The notes: generated by a model not told the origin, from the letters alone. Shown: positions 53,168 through 62,640, counted from the first letter of the stretch. The stretch is DNA of 64,000 bases from an uncultured bacterium (GCA_947381965.1 CANCXX010000012.1:1-64000); one strand, 5' to 3'. Program-made: numbers and translations.

Positions 53168-53776
53168 ATGATTAAGTACAGGCTTGGAGATAAGGCAGAG
53201 CCTGCACGGAAAAGAGGGAAAATGAGTGAAGGTAAAATTGGAAAAATTCAAAAGAGCAGTAAAATAGCATTTGCTATAGCTAGAGTTTTGAAAATTATTT
53301 TTATTGTAACATCAGTAATCGCGATATTGGCGGGAATATTTCTGATAGGTTTTAAGGGGCTGATTAACAGTGAAATTGACAGGGCGGTGGCGAGAGGGGA
53401 ATTTACAATAGAAGAAATTATGCCGGTAGTGGATGAGGAGGCAGGATTTGAGATGTTTATAGCAGATCAGATAATGAAAAACGGTTACTTTTCAGAAACA
53501 ATGGGAGCTTATCTGATAACAATAGGCGTTCGGTTGATATGTCTGGCAGTTGTGGTGCACTTTATCGGTAAGGTTTTCAGGGAAATTGAAGAAAGCTATT
53601 CGCCATTTAAACCTCAAATTGTTAAAAGCATTAAGGTAGCATTTATTTTAATTACGCTTTTATCTCTTGAAAACAGCCTGCTTATTGGTATTATGGTGGG
53701 ATTTTCCCTTTGGAGTGTGGTTAATATTTTTAAATATGGATGTGAGCTGCAGAAAATGTCGGATGAAACTTTATAG
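53168..53776 (+). CDS. DUF2975 domain membrane protein
   Basis: A 202-residue (or 184-residue if ATG 53222 is used, which follows AGAGGGAAA) membrane protein. Helices at about residues 45-67, 112-132, 150-170 and 175-192; a soluble loop between 70 and 110 is acidic (EIMPVVDEEAGFEMFIADQI). The sequence and its HTH partner fit the DUF2975 family, whose members are always next to a short Xre-type regulator. Function not known. It is located in the formate-lyase region on the opposite strand. Confidence 0.75.
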   Translation: MIKYRLGDKAEPARKRGKMSEGKIGKIQKSSKIAFAIARVLKIIFIVTSVIAILAGIFLIGFKGLINSEIDRAVARGEFTIEEIMPVVDEEAGFEMFIADQIMKNGYFSETMGAYLITIGVRLICLAVVVHFIGKVFREIEESYSPFKPQIVKSIKVAFILITLLSLENSLLIGIMVGFSLWSVVNIFKYGCELQKMSDETL

Positions 53777-53805
53777 ACTGGTTAGGAAGAGGAGGAAGCA
53801 GGGCT

Positions 53806-54027
53806 TTGGCAATCATATTGAGGTTAGACCGCATGATGGCGGATAGAAAGATCTCTTTAAATGAACTGGCACAGAAGGTAGGTATTGCAAATGTAAATTT
53901 ATCCAATATCAAAACAGGAAAGGTAAGCGCTATCCGGTTTTCCACATTAAATGCGATTTGTGATGTGCTGGATTGTCAGCCAGGTGATTTACTGGAATTT
54001 CAAAGAGATGAAAAGAAGGAAACATAA
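53806..54027 (+). CDS. Xre-type HTH regulator (YozG-like)
   Basis: A 73-residue helix-turn-helix protein, DRMMADRKISLNELAQKVGI then NVNLSNIKTGKVSAIRFSTL and CDVLDCQPGDLLEFQRDE, similar to the YozG-like partners of DUF2975 genes. It starts with TTG at 53806 after GAGGAGGAAGCAGGGC. It ends at the shared terminator (54033). Confidence 0.88.
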   Translation: MAIILRLDRMMADRKISLNELAQKVGIANVNLSNIKTGKVSAIRFSTLNAICDVLDCQPGDLLEFQRDEKKET

Positions 54028-54032
54028 AAAAG

Positions 54033-54060
54033 CTCCGGCAGAGTGCTCTGCCGGAGTTTT
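54033..54060. terminator. Bidirectional terminator between HTH and formate-lyase operon
   Basis: CTCCGGCAGA (54033-54042) pairs perfectly with TCTGCCGGAG (54047-54056). TTTT follows on the plus strand; on the minus strand the stem is followed by TTTTTT. Confidence 0.92.
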
Positions 54061-54063
54061 GAG

Positions 54064-54306
54064 TTATACTGACTCGTGGAATGTACGGGAAATAACGTCA
54101 GCCTGCTGTTCGGGTGTAAGCTTAATGAAGTTAACAGCATATCCGGAAACACGGATTGTAAGCTGAGGATAATTCTCCGGATGCTTCTGTGCATCTAATA
54201 ACATATCTCTGTTTAAAACGTTTACATTGAGATGATGTCCGCCTTTTGTTGCGTAGCCATCTAATAATGATACTAAGTTATCTACCTGTGCTGTACTTGA
54301 TGCCAT
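54064..54306 (-). CDS. Glycyl-radical subunit of split formate-lyase (GrcA-like)
   Basis: An 80-residue protein equal to the last part of formate-lyase: [39 protein letters not shown], then the radical loop RVSGYAVNF with Gly55, and the usual end [11 protein letters not shown]. It carries the glycine that PflA converts to a radical, and has to pair with the 679-residue catalytic chain. It is third in the operon, behind AAGGAGGTAAATTACC. It also resembles stand-alone GrcA/YfiD proteins, but those in E. coli supplement a complete enzyme, while here the main chain lacks this part. Confidence 0.9.
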   Translation of the reverse strand: MASSTAQVDNLVSLLDGYATKGGHHLNVNVLNRDMLLDAQKHPENYPQLTIRVSGYAVNFIKLTPEQQADVISRTFHESV

Positions 54307-54324
54307 GGTAATTTACCTCCTTAA

Positions 54325-54528
54325 TTAATGAAAATCATCCAGCCCATCTTCCAGGGTAGGTACGCTGCACGCCAAGGGAGTTCTGGAGCAGTCCGTACAT
54401 CCCATGGTCTGAACGTTTTTCGATTCATCTTTTGTTTCATCGTAGTCCACGTTTACGTGTCCTACACCCATTGCCATGCCGGAATCCAGCATTTTTACAA
54501 GATCATCGATCATTTTTTTATCATCCAT
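54325..54528 (-). CDS. 67-residue protein between the two formate-lyase chains
   Basis: MIDDLVKMLDSGMAMGVGHV (from residue 6) lines up with the start of the glycyl-radical chain ([19 protein letters not shown]), and NVDYDETKD with NVNVLNRD. After residue 36 the similarity ends: no radical loop, instead a tail with three cysteines (Cys44, Cys47, Cys54; MGCTDCSRTPLACS) and an acidic end (TLEDGLDDFH). It could bind the catalytic chain like the radical subunit without carrying the radical, or bind a metal or react as a thiol. Ribosome binding site CAGGAGGTATAATGCA. I do not know a named family. Confidence 0.75.
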   Translation of the reverse strand: MDDKKMIDDLVKMLDSGMAMGVGHVNVDYDETKDESKNVQTMGCTDCSRTPLACSVPTLEDGLDDFH

Positions 54529-54577
54529 TGCATTATACCTCCTGAAAGTGGAACATTAAATTTATTTTACTTATGTT

Positions 54578-56617
54578 TTATTTGTTTAAGTCAACTTCAA
54601 TATCGCCTGCGAAAACCTGATCCTCTTTACCAAGTGCGCCAGGAATAATGGTGAAGGTATTGGAAATACCATCCTGTGCATCATTGAAAGGAAGCTTGGA
54701 TACGGAAGACAAGGAAGCTACAGCGCCATGGGTGTCACGACCGTGCATGGGGTTAGCGCCAGGTGCAAAAGGCTGTCCTTTCTTACGTCCGTCAGGTGTG
54801 TTACCTGTTGCCTTACCATAGGTTACATTAGAGGTAATGGTAAGGATAGATGTTGTAGGAATACCATTTCTGTAGGTGTGGTGTCTTCTGATTGCTGTCA
54901 TAAACTTGTGTACAACGTCCTGTGCAATGCTGTCAACACGGTCATCATCATTACCATATTTAGGGAATTCCCCTGTTGTCTTAAAGTCTACGATAATGCC
55001 GTCTTCATCTCTGACAACTTCTACCTTAGCGTACTTAATAGCAGATAAGGAGTCAGCTACGATGGAAAGCCCTGCAACACCTGTTGCAAAATAACGCTTA
55101 ACGTCTCTGTCATGAAGCGCCATTTCAGCTCTCTCATAGCAGTATTTGTCGTGCATATAATGAATAATATTCAGAGTATTTACATATACATCTGCCTGCC
55201 ATTCCATCATGTCAATAAACTTGCTGTATACATCGTCATAATCAAGAACATCACCTGCAACAGGACGGTATTTAGGTCCAACCTGTTTCTTGGTAACTTC
55301 GTCTACACCGCCGTTTAATGCGTAAAGCAGACATTTTGCAAGGTTAGCTCTTGCTCCGAAGAACTGCATTTCTTTACCAATAACCATGGAAGATACGCAG
55401 CATGCGATACCATAGTCATCGCCGTGTGTTACTCTCATAAGGTCGTCGTTTTCATACTGGATAGAAGAGGTCTGGATAGACATCTTAGCACAGTATTTCT
55501 TCCAGTTTTCAGGAAGTCTTGTGGACCAGAGAACAGTCAAGTTGGGTTCAGGGCTGGGTCCTAAGTTGGTTAATGTGTGAAGGTAACGGAAACTCATCTT
55601 TGTTACCAGAGGACGTCCGTCAACGCCAACACCGCCTAAGGATTCAGTTACCCATACAGGATCGCCGGCAAAAATCTGGTTATATTCAGGTGTACGTGCG
55701 AATTTTACGCAACGCAGCTTCATGATGAAGTGGTCTACAAATTCCTGGATTTCCTGCTCGGTAAATGTTCCGTTTGCAAGGTCTCTTTCTGCATAGCAGT
55801 CAAGGAAGGTGGAAGTACGTCCAAGAGACATAGCAGCGCCGTTTTGTTCTTTTACTGAACATAAATATCCGAAGTAAGTAGCCTGGATTGCTTCTTTTAC
55901 ATTGGAAGCGGGCTTGGAAATATCACAGCCATAGGAAGCAGCCATTTCTTTCATCATTTTAAGAGCAACCATCTGCTCGGAAAGCTCTTCACGAAGACGG
56001 ATAATGTCATCTGTCATAACACGTCCTGTGGAGTCCTTCTGTGCCATTTTATCCTCAATCAGTCTGTCAATACCATACAGAGCAACACGTCTGTAGTCGC
56101 CGATAATACGTCCGCGTCCGTAAGCATCCGGAAGACCTGTGATGATATGAGCGGAACGGCATGCTCTCATTTCTGCATTGTAAGCATCAAAGCATCCTGC
56201 ATTGTGTGTTTTTCTGTGGGTTGAGAAGAATTCACTGATTTCAGGATCTACTTCATACCCATTGTCAGCACATGCTTTTTCAGCCATTCTGATACCGCCG
56301 TAAGGCTGCAGGGAACGTTTGAAAGGCTTATCTGTCTGGAAACCAACAATTGTTTCCTTGGATTTGTCTAAGTAACCAGGACCATGGGATGTGATAGTGG
56401 ATACAACCTTGGTATCCATATCAAGAACACCGCCTGCTTCACGTTCCTGTTTCTGCAGATCAAGAACCATCTGCCATAAATCCTTTGTGTTTTGTGTAGC
56501 TTCTGCTAAGAAGGACTCATCACCTTCATAAAGGTGATAATTTCTCTGAATGAAATCACGTACGTTAACTTCATTTTCCCACTTGCCGCCTACAAAATCT
56601 TTCCATTCTGATCTCAT
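54578..56617 (-). CDS. pflB: Formate C-acetyltransferase, catalytic chain without radical domain
   Basis: A 679-residue formate-lyase that splits pyruvate to formate and acetyl-Co[18 protein letters not shown] at the start, the adjacent active cysteines Cys406-Cys407 in [46 protein letters not shown] and SISNTFTI-type end ([18 protein letters not shown]). It stops after [11 protein letters not shown], where other enzymes continue into the glycyl-radical domain (total about 740-760). The missing domain is encoded 270 bases downstream as a separate protein. ATG 56617 follows TAGGAGGCTTACGCAAA. Confidence 0.94.
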   Translation of the reverse strand: MRSEWKDFVGGKWENEVNVRDFIQRNYHLYEGDESFLAEATQNTKDLWQMVLDLQKQEREAGGVLDMDTKVVSTITSHGPGYLDKSKETIVGFQTDKPFKRSLQPYGGIRMAEKACADNGYEVDPEISEFFSTHRKTHNAGCFDAYNAEMRACRSAHIITGLPDAYGRGRIIGDYRRVALYGIDRLIEDKMAQKDSTGRVMTDDIIRLREELSEQMVALKMMKEMAASYGCDISKPASNVKEAIQATYFGYLCSVKEQNGAAMSLGRTSTFLDCYAERDLANGTFTEQEIQEFVDHFIMKLRCVKFARTPEYNQIFAGDPVWVTESLGGVGVDGRPLVTKMSFRYLHTLTNLGPSPEPNLTVLWSTRLPENWKKYCAKMSIQTSSIQYENDDLMRVTHGDDYGIACCVSSMVIGKEMQFFGARANLAKCLLYALNGGVDEVTKKQVGPKYRPVAGDVLDYDDVYSKFIDMMEWQADVYVNTLNIIHYMHDKYCYERAEMALHDRDVKRYFATGVAGLSIVADSLSAIKYAKVEVVRDEDGIIVDFKTTGEFPKYGNDDDRVDSIAQDVVHKFMTAIRRHHTYRNGIPTTSILTITSNVTYGKATGNTPDGRKKGQPFAPGANPMHGRDTHGAVASLSSVSKLPFNDAQDGISNTFTIIPGALGKEDQVFAGDIEVDLNK

Positions 56618-56687
56618 TTTGCGTAAGCCTCCTAAAATAAAATTAATTGTTTATATCTGCATAAAATTATGCTTTTACCGTACTTTC

Positions 56688-56717
56688 ATTATATGGTACA
56701 AAGTCATTTCCAGTCAA
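56688..56717 (-). promoter_or_regulatory. Promoter of split formate-lyase operon
   Basis: On the minus strand TTGACT (56712-56717) and TATAAT (56688-56693), 18 bases apart. A near-palindrome GCATAAAATTATGC lies between it and the gene. Confidence 0.75.
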
Positions 56718-56876
56718 GGCAAAGAGTGTATTTTTTTATGAACAAAGTACGGATTTTAGGGAATTTTTATAATTTTTTTGTAAATAGTGTGAAAAGTTTT
56801 CTGGAATGTCACAAACTCCTTTTGGAAATGGTTATATGGGGTGTGGACGAAATCAGATGCAAAAGGAGAGAAAAAG

Positions 56877-57557
56877 ATGAAGAACAAAAGAATAGCGGTA
56901 GTTTTGCTGTGCGCCATTATGATGGCAGGATGCAAAAAGCAGGAAACGGATAAGCTGGTGACGGCATTGGAGGAGCCGATTATACAGGAAAAGGAGATGC
57001 AAAATCAGGAAACCTCCGTTCAGGAGGAACAGAAAAAAAGCGCCGGGGTGGAAGCTGTGGTATTGGAAATGGGGACTGAAAAACTGATAGGAAAAGAGGG
57101 ATCGCTGGTTATTACCCTGCATGATTTTCAGATGTATGATACACCGGAGGCGGCAAAGGTTCCTTCGGACAAAATGTATACAACAGACGCACAATACTAT
57201 GCGGACAGAAGTAAATTTTTTCTGGTCCAGGCGGATATTCAGAATGCGGATTATCCAGGAGATGAAGGGGATGGACGTGTTAATCTGTCTTTTCTTACCA
57301 TTGTGCCAAAAAAGGCGGAAGATAAGGAGGCTATGGAGTGGGAATGCTCCTATCCGGTTTACTTGTCGGAACCGGGAATGGGAGAGACAGATTTTTATCA
57401 TGTGAAGATACCACAGGGAGAAACAAAGACGGTTACGTTGGGGTATTATGTTCCGGTTAAAGATATTGAGGAACTTTGCTCCCGGTGTATAATATCAATA
57501 AGCGGCAGTTATGATGCGGGTTATACGTTTGGACTTGGGATATCTAAGGAGCAGTAA
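56877..57557 (+). CDS. Lipoprotein upstream of ECF sigma factor
   Basis: A 226-residue precursor with signal [15 protein letters not shown] and lipobox MAGC (Cys18). A Glu/Gln-rich linker (about 20-55) leads to a domain with [36 protein letters not shown], and GLGISKEQ at the end. ATG 56877 was chosen for the AAAGGAGAG upstream; the longer frame has no site. It lies directly before the sigma factor gene, whose ATG follows its stop without a gap. Probably on the cell surface and part of the sensing unit. Confidence 0.75.
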   Translation: MKNKRIAVVLLCAIMMAGCKKQETDKLVTALEEPIIQEKEMQNQETSVQEEQKKSAGVEAVVLEMGTEKLIGKEGSLVITLHDFQMYDTPEAAKVPSDKMYTTDAQYYADRSKFFLVQADIQNADYPGDEGDGRVNLSFLTIVPKKAEDKEAMEWECSYPVYLSEPGMGETDFYHVKIPQGETKTVTLGYYVPVKDIEELCSRCIISISGSYDAGYTFGLGISKEQ

Positions 57558-58097
57558 ATGGGGCGGGCAGTGTATGACAAAAAAATGCGGGCAGAATTTA
57601 TTGAAAAGTGTTATCAGCTATACGAACAAAAGATGTATCAGGCAGCCTTTGGCATTTTACATGATTCCGGTCGTGCGGAGGACGCCGTCCAGGAAGCTTT
57701 TCTGAAATTAATGAAAGGACAGGCATACTTTGAAAATGCGGAATCAGAGGACTGTAAAAGATACATGATAACCGTTATTAAGCATTCGGCCATTGATATA
57801 TACAATAAGAAAAAAAGAGAACAGGAAATTATTTGTTTTCTGAACAGGGATATTGATGAGGAAACGAAAGGGGCAGCGCAAAAAGAAGGAGATGGGGAAG
57901 AAGAATTGAAAACGCTGATTTCCGGTCTGCGTCCTAAGTATTATGATGTGGTTGAAGCGCTGGCATTAGAAAATCTGTCGGTAAAAGAGACTTCAGGAAG
58001 ACTGGGAATATCAGAGGTAAACGTAAGGAAAAGATTTGAACGGGCCAAGAAAATGTTAAAGGTTGCCTGGGCAAAAGCGTCTGACAGGGAGGATTAA
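57558..58097 (+). CDS. ECF-type RNA polymerase sigma factor
   Basis: A 179-residue sigma factor. Region 2 (about 12-80) has CYQLYEQKMYQAAFGILHDS and SGRAEDAVQEAFLKLMKG (the usual DAEDxxQEtF block), region 4 (about 125-175) has LSVKETSGRLGISEVNVRKR as a helix-turn-helix. The gene follows the lipoprotein stop directly and is followed three bases later by the DUF4179 gene, its probable anti-sigma factor. Confidence 0.92.
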   Translation: MGRAVYDKKMRAEFIEKCYQLYEQKMYQAAFGILHDSGRAEDAVQEAFLKLMKGQAYFENAESEDCKRYMITVIKHSAIDIYNKKKREQEIICFLNRDIDEETKGAAQKEGDGEEELKTLISGLRPKYYDVVEALALENLSVKETSGRLGISEVNVRKRFERAKKMLKVAWAKASDRED

Positions 58098-58100
58098 TAC

Positions 58101-59231
58101 ATGAAACAAATAGAAAAAGAGAAAGACCCGGAACAGATTTTTATCTCTGTGGAAGCATTTGATGCCATTGACAGTATTCATGAGTTTTCAGAAGAATATA
58201 AGAAAAATAAAAAGAAAATGCTGAAACAATACCGTAAAAGCCTTTACAGGCCGGCAAGAGGAAAGATCATAAAGGCAGCGGCAGCCCTGTTGGTGGCGGC
58301 AACGCCGGTTATTGCGGTCACTGCGTCAAACAGTGAAATAATTTCGCGGATATGGGGAACTTCAGGAAGGGAAAATATAGAGCCTCATAAGGAGATATTC
58401 ATAGATGAAGAAAAAGGAATTTCATACACTGTGTCATATCCTGCAAGGGAATATACGGATGATGCGCTGGATAAGGCGGATGAATTAATTGGCGGCTTTA
58501 TATCTTATGAACCGGTCGTAAAGGAAATCGGGGATACAAAGCTTACGGTTCTTACGGCTGCTTATGATGGATATGCGGCGGTTGTGGCTTTTACTCTTGA
58601 AAGAGAAGGAGAGGTCAACGCGCTTACCTACAGTCAGGTGGATAACGAAAGCAAAGGCGCCTGGTTTTCAGATAATGCGCCTTTCTGGTTCCGGTTTGCA
58701 GACTGTTATGAAAATATATTTGTGGACCTTGATAAATCAACAAAGGACATGCTTTACTGTTATGACTATATGGTAATTGACCCGTTCTTTAAAGAGGAAA
58801 AGGGACTTATGATGGAAATATACCAAAGAACTGACAGCGGGGAAGGAGAGGAACAAGGGGGCACACTTTCCATTCCTCTTAAGGGGAGGATAAATAGCGA
58901 AACGTATGTAAATGCAGAAGGCGGAGGGGTCATGCTTTCACCTATATCCTTAAAAATTGATATGGGCACAGGACTTGGCCTGTCGCCGGAGGAGGTAAAT
59001 GATCCCTGGTACATTTATTATGTATCCGTGAACTATAAAGATGGAACAAGCTACATTGTGCATGAACATGAAATGGAGGGGATTCATTCCTGCAGGGTAG
59101 AAATGGACAATGCCGGCTATACCTGCGGGGTAGAAAATGGAATTGTTTTTGTGTTCAATCGTCTGGCGGATACTGAAGAAGTGGAGTCGGTTGTTGTAAA
59201 TGAAACTATGTACACTTTAAATAGCAAGTGA
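58101..59231 (+). CDS. DUF4179-like anti-sigma factor candidate
   Basis: A 376-residue protein with a cytoplasmic part (about 1-55), one membrane helix (about 54-75, IIKAAAALLVAATPVIAV) and a large extracellular domain with SYTVSYPAREYTDDALDKAD and a long beta-rich region. The position after an ECF sigma factor, and this architecture, fit the DUF4179/RsgI-like membrane proteins that hold sigma factors inactive and sense outside signals. Role inferred from context. Confidence 0.75.
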   Translation: MKQIEKEKDPEQIFISVEAFDAIDSIHEFSEEYKKNKKKMLKQYRKSLYRPARGKIIKAAAALLVAATPVIAVTASNSEIISRIWGTSGRENIEPHKEIFIDEEKGISYTVSYPAREYTDDALDKADELIGGFISYEPVVKEIGDTKLTVLTAAYDGYAAVVAFTLEREGEVNALTYSQVDNESKGAWFSDNAPFWFRFADCYENIFVDLDKSTKDMLYCYDYMVIDPFFKEEKGLMMEIYQRTDSGEGEEQGGTLSIPLKGRINSETYVNAEGGGVMLSPISLKIDMGTGLGLSPEEVNDPWYIYYVSVNYKDGTSYIVHEHEMEGIHSCRVEMDNAGYTCGVENGIVFVFNRLADTEEVESVVVNETMYTLNSK

Positions 59232-59375
59232 CAGTTGATTTTTAAGGAGTTTTTTGCAGGGGGAAGGTTTAGTCTTGCCAGAAAGCGGGCAAAGTATTAT
59301 ACTGAAAGCGTTGCAGACGGCGTCAGGAAGATCTGCGGTAATACAAATGCTTATGGTTAAAGGAGGTTATAGAAT

Positions 59376-59567
59376 ATGGCACAGATTAGTAAGGATATGA
59401 CAATTGGCGAGATTTTAAGAACCAGCCCGGATGTGGCTCCCATTTTAATGGAAGCTGGAATGCACTGCCTTGGATGTCCGTCCGCACAAGCGGAAAGTCT
59501 TGAAGAAGCGGCTATGGTTCATGGAATGGACATCAACGATTTAATGGCTAAGATTGAAGCATTATGA
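59376..59567 (+). CDS. DUF1858 domain protein
   Basis: A 63-residue protein, [20 protein letters not shown], with [19 protein letters not shown] (Cys-x-x-Cys) and [13 protein letters not shown]. It belongs to the DUF1858 group with a redox-active CxxC, commonly in anaerobes and often next to hybrid-cluster proteins. AAAGGAGGTTATAGAAT precedes ATG. A single gene. Confidence 0.88.
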   Translation: MAQISKDMTIGEILRTSPDVAPILMEAGMHCLGCPSAQAESLEEAAMVHGMDINDLMAKIEAL

Positions 59568-59613
59568 GGTTATTTCTTAACGGTTCCTAAGTGAAAAAGA
59601 ATTGGGAAATTTG

Positions 59614-59648
59614 AAACCGGGCGCTCCCTTTGGGAGAGGCCCGGTTTT
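59614..59648. terminator. Terminator between DUF1858 and nhaC
   Basis: AAACCGGGC pairs with GCCCGGTTTT around an inner CTCCC/GGGAG stem; TTTTA follows on the plus strand. Confidence 0.8.
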
Positions 59649-59677
59649 ATGGTGATACGCACGCGAATGAAAGTCAG

Positions 59678-61285
59678 TTACCTGCTTTTGTTCAGCTGTT
59701 TAATCACAAGAAGAGCGCCTAAAAGAAGCAGGATACCAATGGGCAGCGGCACCCATGGATTCTGGGCAATGCCGGCGATTAAGTAAGTGACAAAGGAAAC
59801 GGCGGCAGCCACCAGCGCATAAGGAAGCTGTGTGGTCACATGGTTTACATGGTTACACTGTGCCCCGGCGCTTGCCATAATGGTGGTATCTGAAATGGGA
59901 GAACAATGATCGCCGCACACAGCCCCTGCCATACATGCTGAAATGGAGATAATCATAAGCTGGGGATTGGAATTTTCAAAAACAGCTACCACAATCGGAA
60001 TAAGGATACCGAAGGTTCCCCATGAGGTTCCTGTGGAAAAGGCAAGGAAGCATCCAACAAGGAAGATAATGGCGGGAAGGAAAACCATAAGCCCTTTGGC
60101 GCTTTGTTCCATGGCGGAGGCCACAAATTCAGCAGCCCCCAGGCTGTCTGTCATAGCCTTCAAGGTCCATGCAAAGGTCAGAATCAAAATTGCCGGAACC
60201 ATGGCCTTAAAACCGGAGGGCAGACAATCCATACATTCATTAAAAGTAAGTACTTTTCTTATCAGATAAATAATGATAGTGAGAATCATTGCAAAAATGC
60301 TGCCAAGGGCAAGGCCCACAGAAGCGTCAGAGTTTGAAAAAGCGGTGACAAAGTTTTCGCCTGAAAAAAAGCCGCCGGTGTAAATCATGCCTGTTACGCA
60401 GCAGAAAATCAGTACAATAATAGGGATAACCAGGTCAATCACTTTCCCTTTTGCATTTACGGGAGCCGCCTCTTCGCTTGCAGAAGCGCTGCCGGAGGTA
60501 AAAAGATCGCCTTTTAAGGCATTGGCTTCATGGGTGTGCATGGGTCCGAAATCAATGTTCAGCAGAATAATAATAATCATCATTATAAGGGTAAGCAAAG
60601 CATAGTAGTTGTAGGGAATGGCTCTGATAAAGATGGAAAACCCGTCTTCCCCCTCCACAAAACCGGAAACGGCCGCTGCCCAGGATGATATGGGAGCGAT
60701 AATACACACAGGGGCAGCTGTGGCGTCAATTAAATAGGCGAGTTTTGCACGGGAAACTTTATGCTGGTCAGTGACAGGTTTCATAACGCTTCCTACGGTA
60801 AGGCAGTTAAAATAATCGTCAATGAAGATAAGTACGCCAAGTGCAACTGTAGCCAGCTGTGCGCCGGCACGTGTTTTAATTTTTTCTTTGGCAAACTGTC
60901 CAAATGCGGCGGAACCGCCGGCACGATTCATCAGGCTGACCATAGCCCCTAATATGACAAGGAATATCAGAATGCCCACATTGTAACTGTCAGAAAGCAC
61001 TGCAACAAAACCGTCGTTAAAAATGTGCAGAATAGTGCCTTCAAAGGAAAAACCGGAAAAAAACAGTCCGCCTACCAGTATACCGATAAACAGGGAACTG
61101 AAAACTTCCTTGGTAATCAGCGCAAGAACGATGGCGACAACAGGAGGAATCAGAGCCCAGAAGGTGGCATACATGGACGGCACAGCGGTTTCTTCTCCGG
61201 CTGCCAAAGCCGTCATAGGCATCAGCACAGCGCACAGGGACAAAACCGATGCGCCTGCAATCAGCCTGCGGTTTAATTTTTTCAT
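59678..61285 (-). CDS. NhaC-family Na+/H+ antiporter
   Basis: A 535-residue transporter with an N-terminal signal-like helix (ASVLSLCAVLMPMTALA) and about 12 further helices. Motifs of the NhaC family: SLFIGILVGGLFFSGF, FIDDYFNCLTVGSVMKPVTD, SCMAGAVCGDHCSPISDTTI, and TGTSWGTFGIL. It exchanges sodium for protons at the membrane. Start ATG at 61285 after GAAAGGGGTTCGAAAT. Single gene. Confidence 0.92.
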   Translation of the reverse strand: MKKLNRRLIAGASVLSLCAVLMPMTALAAGEETAVPSMYATFWALIPPVVAIVLALITKEVFSSLFIGILVGGLFFSGFSFEGTILHIFNDGFVAVLSDSYNVGILIFLVILGAMVSLMNRAGGSAAFGQFAKEKIKTRAGAQLATVALGVLIFIDDYFNCLTVGSVMKPVTDQHKVSRAKLAYLIDATAAPVCIIAPISSWAAAVSGFVEGEDGFSIFIRAIPYNYYALLTLIMMIIIILLNIDFGPMHTHEANALKGDLFTSGSASASEEAAPVNAKGKVIDLVIPIIVLIFCCVTGMIYTGGFFSGENFVTAFSNSDASVGLALGSIFAMILTIIIYLIRKVLTFNECMDCLPSGFKAMVPAILILTFAWTLKAMTDSLGAAEFVASAMEQSAKGLMVFLPAIIFLVGCFLAFSTGTSWGTFGILIPIVVAVFENSNPQLMIISISACMAGAVCGDHCSPISDTTIMASAGAQCNHVNHVTTQLPYALVAAAVSFVTYLIAGIAQNPWVPLPIGILLLLGALLVIKQLNKSR

Positions 61286-61504
61286 ATTTCGAACCCCTTT
61301 CTTTAAATGTGTCTGAAAATATTTTTACAGACATAGTTCATTGTAATAAGCAATTTATTTTAGCATTATAAGTGACAAAAACCAAGTTTTTTTGACGGTT
61401 AACAGAATAATGGGCAAGTTGTGCAATTGATAAATGATGGAACTGGCAAATAATGCGGCATTTAAAAAGAAGAAAGGCGACAGAGAATAAAGAGGACACA
61501 AAAA

Positions 61505-61533
61505 ACCGCCTCAAGGCAGAACCCTTTGGCGGT
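61505..61533 (-). terminator. Terminator of mecA
   Basis: ACCGCC pairs with GGCGGT (61505-61510, 61528-61533); on the minus strand TTTTTTG follows. Confidence 0.75.
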
Positions 61534-61600
61534 CTGATGTGCTGTAATATTTTGTTGACGGATTTGCCCAAGAAGAATGGCCTGCATGGAACAGCTTTAG

Positions 61601-62398
61601 TCAGATGCAGGATAAGGACTGCAGGGCAGAATTTCGTACAATTGGTTCAAAGTGTTCTTCCAGATATGCTTCAGAGGCGGGCACGGATTTAATGATAGCG
61701 CCGTATTCAGAAAGAACATTGCATACTTTGTTAAATTCAACAGGCGTATGCGCGCTTTTGGAAAGTACCAGAAGATAGGAACCGTCCTTTTGCTTGTATA
61801 AGGAGTTCGCTCCACTGTAAAAACTGGAGAGAACATGGGCGGAGCCAATTACCTCGCGGAGACTGCCAAAAGAATAAATTCTGGTTAATTCTGCAGAAGC
61901 GGCATCGGAAAGCTTTTTCTGCAGGGCGTTTTTAAAAGACTGTTTGGCATCCGCTGCACCTGTGCCGGAGGCGTCGGCCTGTGCATTTCCTTCAGAAACC
62001 GTACTTCCGGTTTTGCTGTTTTGGATTTTCTTAAACAGGTCAAGAACGTCGTCGGCGCCTTCTGCCAGGGTATCAAGAACATCATCTAAAGTATTGTCTT
62101 CCTCATGGACAGAAGGGGCAAACTTTGAAAAACGGGTGTCCAGCTCGTCAGGGTCTTCCACTTTGGTAATAATCAGGACGATACACTCGGAATTTAAAGG
62201 AATCGCTTCTATCATTAAAGGAATATCTTCCGCTTCAAATCCAAATTCAAAGGATGCCTGCTGCATCATGTCGCGGAATAAATCTTTAGCTTTTTCGGTA
62301 CCATAAGCAAGTTCGCTGAGCTTAAGTTCTCTGTCCGCTAAGTCTTCTCTGGTAAGGGTACAGCGAATCTGATGATCGTTAACTTTTTCAATTTTCAT
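61601..62398 (-). CDS. mecA: Adaptor protein MecA
   Basis: A 265-residue MecA, MKIEKVNDHQIRCTLTREDL at the start (N-terminal substrate-binding domain), a linker rich in Ala, Ser and Thr (about 130-155), and a C-terminal ClpC-binding domain (about 165-265, TRIYSFGSLREVIGSAH, SYLLVLSKSAHTPVEFNKVC). It delivers proteins to the ClpCP protease. The start at 62398 is preceded by TAAGGATGTGATAA. Complete and single. Confidence 0.92.
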   Translation of the reverse strand: MKIEKVNDHQIRCTLTREDLADRELKLSELAYGTEKAKDLFRDMMQQASFEFGFEAEDIPLMIEAIPLNSECIVLIITKVEDPDELDTRFSKFAPSVHEEDNTLDDVLDTLAEGADDVLDLFKKIQNSKTGSTVSEGNAQADASGTGAADAKQSFKNALQKKLSDAASAELTRIYSFGSLREVIGSAHVLSSFYSGANSLYKQKDGSYLLVLSKSAHTPVEFNKVCNVLSEYGAIIKSVPASEAYLEEHFEPIVRNSALQSLSCI

Positions 62399-62598
62399 AA
62401 TTTTATCACATCCTTACTATTAAGATACTGTTATCCTGCTGTTTGGTGACATTTTAAATCACTTAAAAGTATATTATACTTTGTGCGAAATTAAGTCAAT
62501 AGGGCAGAAAAACAGTTTAAAAAAAATTTATAAAATGGCTGTATCTGACTGCTTTATAATGTATTTGTAAAAAATATATAAAAAGAGAAAATTAATAC

Positions 62599-62640
62599 TT
62601 GCAAAATTTGGTAATAAATACTATAATTACACTTGTGAGA
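62599..62640 (+). promoter_or_regulatory. Strong promoter of structured leader
   Basis: TTGCAA (62599-62604) and TATAAT (62622-62627) are 17 bases apart; transcription would begin near 62634. 62399-62598 is otherwise AT-rich with nothing recognised. Confidence 0.8.

Noticed and set aside
54064..54306. Stop-codon readthrough or frameshift joining the formate-lyase chains
   Set aside because: The chains are 270 bases apart, each smaller gene has its own strong ribosome binding site, and an ORF lies between.
61338..61571. 77-residue minus-strand frame after nhaC
   Set aside because: It contains the mecA terminator and lacks a start site.
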